Made by a program: the position numbers and the translations under genes. From NCBI GenBank assembly GCA_012656075.1, contig JAAKBF010000020.1, forward strand, positions 62,001-126,000: a stretch of 64,000 bases of DNA, in the 5' to 3' direction. This DNA comes from Phytophthora hibernalis. Its lineage: Eukaryota; Oomycota; Peronosporomycetes; Peronosporales; Peronosporaceae. Positions 1 to 9,238 of the stretch are shown here, piece by piece; positions within the stretch are counted from its first letter, which is position 1, and the number at the start of each line of letters is the position of its first letter. Below the pieces are notes generated by a model. The model had not been told where the DNA came from. It did not search any database and saw only the letters and a list, made by a program, of their open reading frames with translations.

Positions 1-1360
1 GTGGAATAGTGCGTTCCATACAAAAAGGAGGCGGCAACCCTTCATCCTCCATGTCCCGTGGCATCGCTTCAAATCGCGTTTTATAATACTCGAGACGTTC
101 TTCGTTGAGCGCACCAATAGGTTTCGAGAGATCGCGGTACACTGCAGGGTCCGATAGGTCTATTGACGAGCTCTCGTAATCGTTCAGGATCCACGGGAAC
201 ACCGGATATTGCGTAAGGTCATTCTTGGTGCGTCCGGCTGCATTATTCAAATACACTAGATAATCATAGTTCGACACCTCGCGCTGTTGCCACTTGCGTA
301 ACATCGACTCCACATCCGTTTGCTGCAGATGCTTCAAGTCTGGCTGGTTCACCATCATGTCGTACACATCGTCACGGTCATGGTGGTTTCTGAAGCTGAA
401 GAAGAAGCTTTCGTCATTTCTGAGGAAGATTTCTAGTCCGGTCTGTTTGAGCATATGGCGCCTCTTGTACAAGTACTCGATCGTATTGTACGCCCAATTA
501 AGCACGGGATCGCCCACATTGTTCACTTGCGCTGGTTGGAAGTACAACCGCTGGTTCGTCAGCATCAGACAGCCCGGGTACTTGAGCAGCGGCACAATTC
601 GGTCCACCAGCTTGCCCTTCGTCAACAACGGACGTTCCCGGAAATCCACCAACAAGCTCGAATCGAACTGATCCGTCTGTCTCGGGGTGAGTACCGGTTC
701 TAGTAGTGCCTCCTCGTCCACTTTGTTCATGACACTGTCCTTGTGCGCAAGTTCCCAAATGGGGCGCACATTTTTCAAAAATTCCTCAATTTTGGAGTGC
801 AGCAGCGAGAAAATATACTTTTCGGGCACCCCAGCAGCGTCCACGGGCAGATCCGTGGTCTCTTTCTGCACGTAAGGGTGGTCCACCCCTCTTTCCTTCA
901 TCTCCAGCACCGAGGAGACTTTGAAAGTAAGGAAAATGGCACAATCTCCACCTCCTGGGTGGTCGTGCAGCTCCGCTACGGGCATCTCCTTCATGTCCCG
1001 GAAGAAGAACCTCAAAATGGGTACATTGTTGTCCTGCGGCTCGAAGAAGAACCCTCTTGTGCACATTTTCAGCCTCCCCTGCACCTTGCTGCAGCATCAA
1101 AAAGGTCAGTACCCAAATATAGTCCCATATTTTACATGCATGTAATTTTTGTATACCGGTGCGTCTCAGGATTGGGCTCCAGGTAGCGATGCACACTAAA
1201 GTCCTGGGACCAAATAAGAAAAAAGAGTACCAATTAGAGGCATTCAAAGGCGGAAAAGAGGGCGGGGGCTACGTACATCCAGGAAGAACTCGCCGTCTTC
1301 CAACAGCAGCAGGTTGAACCGCGTCTGCCCGCTCTTGAGGCCGAACTTGGACGCCAACAT
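1..1360 (-). CDS. NSMAF: FAN/NSMAF-type BEACH-domain protein, 5' part (cut by window edge)
   Basis: Three exons read on the minus strand: 1360-1277, 1203-1157 and 1088-1, with GTACGT and GTATAC donors and AG acceptors that keep frame. The start MLASKFGLKSG leads into the GRAM/PH-like N-terminal region of human FAN; conserved stretches include RFNLLLLEDGE, NQRLYFQPAQ, YKRRHMLKQTGLEIF and the BEACH entry SNYDYLVYLNNAAGR, QYPVFPWIL and LSKPIGALNEERL. FAN-type proteins act in membrane traffic and TNF-receptor/sphingomyelinase signalling in animals; their role in oomycetes is unknown. The rest of BEACH and the expected WD40 repeats lie beyond the left edge. The frame breaks at an A run at 22-26: LPPPF is followed out of frame by a YGTHYS block that belongs to the same domain. 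Confidence 0.9.
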
Positions 1361-1567
1361 GGCGAGGGCGGATGATACAAATGAGATAAATGCCGCGGAT
1401 GGCAGTTGAGCACACAAAGTGTACACCAAATCTAATCTGACTTGAAGTGAGTATGCATCACTTGTAGTTTGTAAAGATACGTCGTCCACCGAGATGGCTA
1501 CACCTACCTACAAAAACGTCAACTGGTTTTAGTCGAGACTCTCCACAATTAGAGTTTTCACGCAACA

Positions 1568-3382
1568 ATGCCCGGGGTGTCAAGTGATAGGGCGAATGCG
1601 TTGGCGACTGGAACTGCTCAAATCCCACTGCAAAGTTCCCGATGGAGGCGTCTTCGGAATGTGTGGAGGTCACTTCAAGTCGGTCGTCAGGGCTCGTACT
1701 CGATCGAACGCTTAGAAAGTCTCGACCACTACATCAAGACCACATCACGAACATGAGTGCTGCTTGTGTGTGTACTCACTCCGTTGCCATCTCTACTGCT
1801 AATCATACTGCTGGAATGCTTACCACTCAGACCACCGTCTGAAGGTTGGGCAGTTAATTGGATGTTTTGGATTCGACTTGCCTGCACAATTTTCACGATG
1901 ACTTTTGCCGGGATGACAAAACTCGCCACTTTCGCTCCCAATTTCGATGCTCCAGTTTTAAAAGGTTGAGTGTGGCGTTTGGTGCAAGTGTGGCTTACGT
2001 AGCTACTGCTCTTGTGGCAGCACATGTCTTCGTATTTCCGATACCAATGATTTGGATTCTTGGAGGTTCGTTCATGTCAATGTATGTTCCAGGAATGGCA
2101 CTTCTAGTGTTTGGATACGCTCCATTTGCGAAAAAATCACCTTGTCGACAAAGTCTGCAATGCTTCTCACGCTACTTCTTCTCTTACATGACGCTAGCCG
2201 GGGTATTTCCATTCTACAAAGTACTGTACGAGATTGTACCGAAAAACTATCGAGGGATAGTGATTATCGTGTTGCCTCTGTGGCGGCTTGCAGCAAAGCA
2301 ATTTATGGTGAAAGCCACACGAGAGCTGGAAGACTTTATGCCAGAAATTGTTGCCTTCACAGTGGACTATTTCAGCGCGTTGTTTGTTTCTGTGTGCATG
2401 TCGACCTCAGGATCGCTTGATCTTGCAGTGCTATTCATTGCTGCTGACGTAGGACAGTCATTGCTGGAGCTGTACGAAGTGCGCGAAGTATCGAAATCCC
2501 TTAAAAAGATTTTACGACAAGACTCTACACATGGGCTTCAGTTGAGCAAGCCGAGTAGTGATGATCTGGTGTCGATGCTCCTTGATTTGGCTCAAGACCC
2601 CAACAATTTTCAGCAAAAGTCCCGATTGTGGGCGTGTCTACCTCATCCAATATCAAGAGAGCAAGCACAACGCCTGGAGGCATTAGACACATTTTGTCCC
2701 GGAGTTCCCTCCTTAAGTGCCGTTCAGATTCAGAAGAAATCGCCTCATCGAGAAAGGCTTTTCCAAAAGTCACCTATAGTACCAGTATCAGCATTGCCGG
2801 GGCCAACACCCTCAGAGATCTTGAAGGTGAGAGCTGATCAACCTAACGCTGTCGAAAATCAGCGCACAAAAGCAAACATGTCATAGCCGCTGAAAGCTCT
2901 AAGAAAGTCGTCGAACGAGGAATGCGGGCTCTTTTTCACTGGGAATATGCCGCTCTTGTTGAGTACGTCGAATGCATCGTCCCTCTTGTGTTCGTAGCTT
3001 ATAAGACGGTTCTTCAACAACTTCCAAATGTTGTCTACTACCCAGGCGGTTCTGGTAGCTTCAAAGCGGACTCAGCTATGAATATTTTATTATTTGGTGC
3101 ACTGGAAGTAGGATCATTCCTGCTCCTTAGCCGTTTTCTGTTGCGAAAGTTCGTATTTTCTCCGCTGTACCAGCTTGGGTTTGTGCTCGAAACCCAGATG
3201 TGTTCGATCCAAACTAAACTGTTCATCGAGACTGTATTACTACTGCAATACGAGCTCGCGCATTTTGGTAAGTGTTTCGTTGTGAGACTGAACTGAATGG
3301 TGAGAGTGTTTGACAAATATGTTCTTGCTTTGCAGGGACTGACTTTAGCTTTCGCTTTGAATGGCTTCAGGACAAGCGTTGA
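1568..3382 (+). pseudogene. Oomycete multi-span membrane protein family, copy A (damaged)
   Basis: The family opens with a soluble tag of the type SSRW..L...W..(I/L)QVGRQGSYS(I/V)ERL, followed by hydrophobic helices, a central block (RELEDFMPEIVAFTVDYF, SVCMST.GS) and a C-terminal membrane block (EYVECIVPLVFVAYKT, QLGFVLETQM). A conserved last intron (3268-3335) precedes the ending FEWLQDK. Copy A has an in-frame TGA at 1754-1756, where copy D has a Gln codon, and two frame breaks, each repaired by one base, at 1956-1963 (T4/A4) and 2868-2871 (A4). The stop is a substitution, so this copy is probably dead, although the rest is well preserved. I recall the family as Phytophthora membrane proteins of unknown function; no activity can be inferred. 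Confidence 0.7.
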
Positions 3383-4100
3383 GAATTGCTGCTGCCTTGG
3401 CACGCTGGAACAGTCCGAGTATTAGTAGGTAATACAGCAAAGTGCGAGGACCGATGGGTTTACAGTTCTCACCTGTTTAATGATACTCAAGTACTCCACG
3501 TACTACGTAGTACGAAGTAGAAGTACACGTGTTTCGAAGTGTTCAAAGTACGGATTGTACACAAATCGGAATGGGACGCACCTTACTTGCGGGGACCAAC
3601 AACGGAGCGTGCTGCGTCGTAGTCGAAGTACAAGTTGCAGCGCACCAAGTGATCTGATACAGTAGCAGCCTACTCAATACTACGTAGTAACATACAGCGT
3701 TCATTGTACCTTGGGGGTACAAAGATTTCGTTGCTAAGTGTTACTTCAAGTACTTCGAAGTAGAAAATTCGGTTCATTGGTTGGTACTTCGAAGTATCAG
3801 GATAGCGTCAAAACATATTGATTCATGATCACTGCCACAGCAACCGTTGTATCCAACTTTTTCGTTATTTAACTGATTTGGTTCAGCTAACCCATTGGAT
3901 GCGGTGGGCTGCCCATCGTGGGCATGTTTGATCATGTCGATCGACTTCATTACCACCGTCCTGCGTACCATCTTGTATGGATAATGTCCATCTCGTCCTG
4001 AATGAATAAATGGTCGGTATAGGGGCCAGATACGTACTTTATTTTTATTTAGTTTTCTTGGGCATTTCAAAACAGGTAAACGTCGTGCTGTCTCGCAACC
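3383..4100. repeat. Gene-free stretch rich in 12-bp palindromes
   Basis: No convincing coding region. It contains two copies of the palindrome TACTACGTAGTA (3501-3512, 3678-3689) and two of TACTTCGAAGTA (3751-3762, 3785-3796), amid many shorter TACT/AGTA words. A further TACTTCGAAGTA lies at 57919-57930 and shorter relatives occur near 58065 and 17285. This looks like decayed short mobile-element or repeat DNA between copies A and B. Confidence 0.6.
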
Positions 4101-5093
4101 ATGCGCAGTTGTAAAGTCAGCGAAGAAGCCGTGAGAGCTGGGGCACCAACAACGAAACAAATGCCACCACGAACGTCGAGATGGGATCGATTGGAGAAGA
4201 AATGGAATGAGATACAGGTTGGTCGGCAGGCTTCGTATTCTATTGAGCGTCTCGGGTACGAAAAGGGTCCCGAAGAAATCGACAGAGAAAGCCACAAGCT
4301 CAGGCATAAAATCTTCCAGCTGACGTGTGGAGCGCACTACAAAGTTCTTAGCAGCAAATTCACAGAGGGGCAAAATGATCACCACAATACTTCGGTATTC
4401 CAGAGAACGTGGCTGTAGATCACCTTGTAGAGCGGATATATTCCGATACGCATACTAGTGTAGAAGTATGAGCGAATGTCAGAATCTTGCTTGAAAGGCG
4501 AGTCCTTCTCAATCAGCACTGGTCCAAGGACCGTCCTCGTTATTAGCGGGGTATATATTGATAACGGTACCACGTCAAACTACATGTGTGACCAAAGAGA
4601 TTTTATCTGTTGCAGATGGGTCCACAATCACCAGCAATGACAGTCTCGCATATTTCAGAGCGTATCGGTTCATCCAGCTCCATCGATGCCCACTTCCCAG
4701 AGTTGTCTGAGGCTCTCAAACCAACACGCACCGCTACTGAGGAACACAGCGCAAATACCAGACGCGCAGAAAGATCTACGAAAATGGCGCTGCAAAGGTT
4801 ACAACTCTTGTTTCACTGCGAATACATGCCCCTCGTGGAGTATGTTGAGTGTGTTGTTCCGCTCGTATTCGCGACGTACCAATCGGTGCTCAGGGAGTTG
4901 TCGAATGCTGGTTACTAAGAAAATTGTCTTTCATCTTCCTGAACGTGTTTCTGCAGAACAAATTCTCGTTTTCACCCTTGTACAGTACCAACTTGCGTTT
5001 GTGCTCGAAACACAACTGTGTTCCGTGCAGCTTCACCTGTTCGTGGCTCTCCTACTTGTGCTGCAGTACGAACTCTTTCATTTCGGTGCATGA
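4101..5093 (+). pseudogene. Membrane protein family, copy B, internally inverted relic
   Basis: The N-terminal tag (TSRWDRLEKKWNEIQVGRQ) reads on the plus strand from 4101 to about 4257. The next segment, about 4258-4570, codes on the opposite strand: it holds the central block (RQLEDFMPELVAFSVDFFG, IYPLYKVIYSHV) in reverse orientation. From about 4616 the plus strand resumes with the C-terminal block (FHCEYMPLVEYVECVVPLV, then QLAFVLETQLCSV) after another frame break near 4914. The helices between the tag and the central block are missing, and the final FEWLQDK exon is absent. An inversion with deletions cannot be a base-calling artefact, so this copy is a true relic. Confidence 0.8.
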
Positions 5094-5904
5094 TGGACGC
5101 CAAACGTTTGGCCTTAAATCTAACTTTTGTGGTTTGTTGTCAAACCAGCGGACTTTACCCTACAATTTGAGAAGGGATTGGTATTTTTCAACTTTTCTTG
5201 AATTGAATGGAATAAAACGTTTAAAAAGTTTTCACGTTTTTACTACATGTAGGTCCTTTTGGTCATGCGGTCTTGTAAACTCAGAGCCAAGAATTCAGTC
5301 GTACCGAGGACAATATGGTTGGTTTTGGAGCCAGGAGGCTAGAGCGCTTCCTCGAAGAGGTTAGATTTGAAGCCTCATTTAGGAATTGGTCAACGATGCC
5401 AAGAAAGAAGGAGATAGTTTGGGACTTCTTCGACGAATTCTCACTTGATCATCGATCTCTAACGTTTCGGATCATCAACCGACCAAGTGGAGAAGGAACT
5501 GCATCACAGTTGGGTGAAGAGACCGTTGTATTACAGTATGTAGCGACATCGCGCGCGAGGCGATCCGAGTGAGATTTTTCTCTAAATGTTTAAAACGTCC
5601 TCAGCCTGAAAAAGATGAATTGAAAAAACGTTTAAAACCTCGGTTTTTCAGGCAATAGAAAATGAACCAATCCCTAAATTTGTCCCCATGAAATCTCAGG
5701 CCTCACGTGTAACTTCTGATATGATAGCAGCAAATACCGGTAGTGGCATCTAATGCGATTTAGAAATTCACACCACTTTTCGGCTGCTGCCATTTTTGTG
5801 TCGGGCAGTTAATTAAAAGCTGCACCCGAACGAATCCACTCCAGTAAAGTCAGTCCACCGTCTTTGATTGAGTGTTGCCATTACCGCTACTGTAGCTGTC
5901 TGCT
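5094..5904. other. Intergenic, no supported gene
   Basis: An 85-codon frame at 5315-5572 shows no recognisable domain and no homologue elsewhere in the window; I do not call it. A 10-bp inverted repeat (GCCTGAAAAA at 5604-5613 and its complement at 5644-5653) sits between two AACGTTTAAAA-like words. Confidence 0.5.
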
Positions 5905-6229
5905 TTACTTGGAGGCCGAGATGTACAGTACTGTCGACACAAAATACCAAATTAGAGTACAATCACAAATAAAAAAGCTCCTCGACGCAATTCGGACCAT
6001 TGTTGCCGCGGATGAAGCAGTCTCCGTACTGGGCCTTGAGCTGCCCGTTCTGGAACTCCTGCGTCTGCTCCATGGCGATGTTCATGAATCCGTCCAGACA
6101 GGCCAGCACGCCCTTGTACTCCACGCCGTTGTTGAGCTTGACGTCCACAGGGCGGCCCAGCACGCCCTTGAGGAAGTCGGACGGCGTCTTCTTGGTGCTC
6201 TGTTGCTGCTGCTCCTGTTCCGCCATCAC
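5905..6229 (-). CDS. LSM6: U6 snRNA-associated Sm-like protein LSm6
   Basis: Exon 1 is 6229-5998 and a 26-nt terminal exon is 5930-5905; intron 5997-5931 is GT-AG. The protein is about 84 residues from the second Met (6226). It has the Sm fold: FLKGVLGRPVDVKLNNG, YKGVLACLDGFMNIAMEQT in Sm1 and CFIRGNN-VLYISASK in Sm2. Without splicing the frame would end in an unrelated tail after IRGNN; the intron restores the universal IRGNNVLYIS ending, which decides the model. LSm6 is part of the LSm2-8 ring on U6 snRNA (nuclear splicing) and the LSm1-7 ring (mRNA decay). The gene is head to head with DDX42. Confidence 0.95.
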
Positions 6230-6314
6230 TATTTCGCAAATGGACGTAATTTATGTGTGTACATATTTGCAGATAGGTGAATAACTTAGCTACGTATTTT
6301 ATGCCATTCGCAAA
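6230..6314. promoter_or_regulatory. 85-bp bidirectional promoter between LSM6 and DDX42
   Basis: Only 85 bp separate the two start codons, so both core promoters and both 5' leaders must lie here or overlap the genes. No further element is assigned. Confidence 0.6.
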
Positions 6315-8991
6315 ATGGACCAAATGCAACGCGGATATCTTCGCGGCAAGGACTATTTCGACGAAGACAGCGGAGATGAGCACCCGCCGCCCTCAGCTGC
6401 TAGTGGCGGCAATGATGAGGACGAGGTGGACCCTCTGGACGCGTTCATGCTGGGAATTGACGCCCAAGTGCAGCAGCAGCGTGCTGCGTCGCCCAAGCGT
6501 GTGGTCGACAAGCCCCAAGTGCTCAACCACGATGACACAGATCGCTATTTAGAGGGGTTTATACAGGTACGTAAATACGTATTTTAAAATTGGTCGTACG
6601 TAAAATTGGATTTCTTATTTGTCCATATTTTACAGAGTACCATGGAGGTGGGAGCCGACTCGGACGAAGAAGTGTATGCTGCTGCTAAACAATTGGACGG
6701 GGACGACGCAACAGATGAAATGGCCAAGAAAGTGATGGAAGTTTTGACGCCAATTGATCATTCGGCAGTGCAGTACGAACCTTTTCGGAAAGTTTTCTAC
6801 GCTGCTCACAGTGAGACAGCAGCGCTGAGTGACAAGGAGGTGGCGAAAATTCGATCTGAGCTGAGTGTTCGAGTGGATGGGGCTGTTGTGCCAGCTCCAG
6901 TGAGGTCTTTTATGCATCTCGGATTTGATAGGAAGATACTGGGGATGCTCATGAAACTCGGCCTGGAAGCTCCGACGGCGATTCAGGCGCAAGCATTTCC
7001 TGTGGCTCTTTCAGGTAGAGATCTCATTGGCATCGCCAAGACGGGGTCAGGCAAGACGTTGGCGTTTACGCTGCCAATGGTGCGGCATGTGATGGATCAG
7101 CGGGAATTACAACGGGGTGAAGGGCCGATTGCTGTAGTGTTGGCTCCGACGCGTGAATTGGCACACCAGACGTATGTGCAAGCGAAAAAGTTTCTTGCAG
7201 TGTATGGGGCCTCGTGTGCGGCGATTTACGGCGGAGCAGGCAAGTGGGAGCAGGTTCAAGCGCTGCGGAAGGGGTTGAGGTCGTGGTGGCGACACCAGGA
7301 AGACTTATCGAAATGATCCGCAAGAAGACGGCTCCTATGAACCGTGTGACCTTTGTCGTCCTTGATGAAGCAGACCGGATGTTTGAGATGGGGTTTGAAC
7401 CTCAACTACGCTCTGTCATGGGTCAGATCCGTCCGGACTGCCAAACGCTTATGTTCTCGGCCACTTTCCGTCGACGAATTGAAGCGCTGGCGTTAGACGT
7501 GCTCAAAAACCCGGTGAAGCTAACCATTGGCCAGGTTGGCCAAGCCAACGAAGATATCCGCCAGATTGCAGTAGTGTTACCGGCCCATGGAGCGAAATGG
7601 CCATGGTTGCTGGCACACATTCGCGGCTTAGTTGATGAAGGCCGTCTGCTGATTTTTGCTGGCAGTAAGGCTGGCTGCGAAGAGTTGGCGAAGAACTTGG
7701 CAACTGCTTTCCCAACTGCACCAGCACTCTGCCTGCACGGCAACAAAACGCAGCAAGAGCGCACAGAAGCGTTGAGCAAGTTCAAGCAGGGGGAATGCCG
7801 TGTTCTTGTGGCTACTGACGTAGCTGCCCGTGGACTCGACGTCAAGGATGTGAAAAATGTGGTAAACTACGATGTGGCGAAAAACATTGACACTCATGTC
7901 CATCGTATTGGCCGTACAGGGCGCATGGGGTTGGAAGGCTTTGAGCCTGGCACTGCGTACACGTTGGTCACCCGCCATGAGTCGCAGTTCGCCGCTCAAC
8001 TTGTTTACAATATGGATGTATCGGGGCAAGCTGTCTCATCAGAACTGCTTGCCCTGGCTAAACGGGATTCGCGTTTTCGTCGTGGAGGGGCTGTAGCTCG
8101 TGCAACGTCAGCAGGTAGCAGTGCTGGCGGTGCAGGAAGCTGGCAGAAGGATTCAGCAAATGAGGGATCGTCCCTTGCTCCGCGTTCAACTGGAGGGGTG
8201 GCAAAAGCGAAGATCGCGCTCTCGATGCAGAAGATGCTGTGGAGTTGGAGCGATGGAATGATAGTCGGCGAAAGAACAAAGCTGGCCAACGCAAAGGTTT
8301 GGGCTTTGCAGGAATTGGAAATGCCAAAACGCCAGGAAGACCAGGTGGGTTACGCGGGTTTGTGAAGGCATCAACGCCTGCTACCTCTACGTTGGCTGCC
8401 GCATTTCACTCAGGGTTTGTGAAGTCAACGTTGGGGGCTGATGCATCTGCACAACTTCCACCTGCACCACCAAATTTCTCGGTCATTGCTCCACCACCAG
8501 CAAGAAATGTGAGCTCGCTTGTTAAACCGTCAGCCCCTACAGCACCCAAACCTATTGCTATCGCGCCCCCATTGCCGTCTCCGCGACCAGCACTAGTCAC
8601 CCAAAGTGCTTTTGCCGCCGTGTGCATTCCTTCGCCGCCGCCACCTAATGTAGTAGCGTCCACGCCCGAACCTCAAACATATCATCGAAGCGCCATGAAT
8701 CAGCGTCGCGGTACGTCAAGATCAAGGAGTCATCATCGAAGTCCTCGCTCTCGTAGTCGCAGCGACTCAAGATCAAGAAGTCGTCGCCGTCGCCGTTCTC
8801 GATCAAGCTCATCTGAAAGTGACCGAGAACGCCGAAGCTCACCTTCTCGCGATCGCCGGCGTCGACGCAGTTACAGCTCCAGCCGAAGTCGTAGCCGGAG
8901 CCGAGGACGAAGCCGTGACCGAGAGCACAACCGGCGTCGTTCGCCTTCTCGATCTCGCTCACGATCAAGGCATGCACGACGGAGGCGTTGA
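6315..8991 (+). CDS. DDX42: DEAD-box RNA helicase DDX42 (SF3b-associated)
   Basis: Exon 1 is 6315-6566 and exon 2 starts at 6636. The N-terminus carries DPLDAFMLGI, as in DDX42/Prp5. The helicase core then shows AKTGSGKT (motif I), PTRELA (Ia), DEADRMFEMGF (II), SAT (III), VATDVAARGLD (V) and HRIGRTGR (VI). DDX42-specific wording (PIDHSAVQYEPF, MDQRELQRGEGPIAVV, GKWEQVQALRKG) separates it from DDX46. DDX42 acts on the U2 snRNP/SF3b during spliceosome assembly. Two frame breaks, each fixed by one extra G, lie at G4 runs 7271-7274 and 8195-8198; between and around them the protein is intact, so errors in the sequence are likely. The C-terminus (about 8690-8988) is a long RS/RRR-rich tail, which I do not recall in human DDX42. 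Confidence 0.93.
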
Positions 8992-9238
8992 GAAGGTCAC
9001 TTCATAAACGAAATGAGGCTTGTCGTGCAGCGTAGGTAGCGAGGCAGTTCATTGCGAATGTCATTATCTTGCCTGCTCGCGTCATGATAACGAGGTTGGT
9101 CCAAGTTTATGTACACATGAAGAAATTGATAACACAAAGGATGATGAAGTTTAACAAAAACTATAGGGAAACTACATGATACTGGGGTGGCGGCTTATTC
9201 ATCTGCCAAGCAGGCGATCATCACGTGGCTGCGCCCCA

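Noticed and set aside
498..758. An 86-codon minus-strand frame in the BEACH gene
   Set aside because: It is out of phase with the conserved FAN/BEACH reading, which continues through the same bases.
1754..1756. TGA in copy A as a selenocysteine or reassigned codon
   Set aside because: Copy D has a Gln codon at the site, many genes here end in TGA, and no SECIS-like context was recognised.
5315..5572. 85-codon plus-strand frame between copy B and LSM6
   Set aside because: No homologous segment in the other family copies, no signal peptide and no domain.
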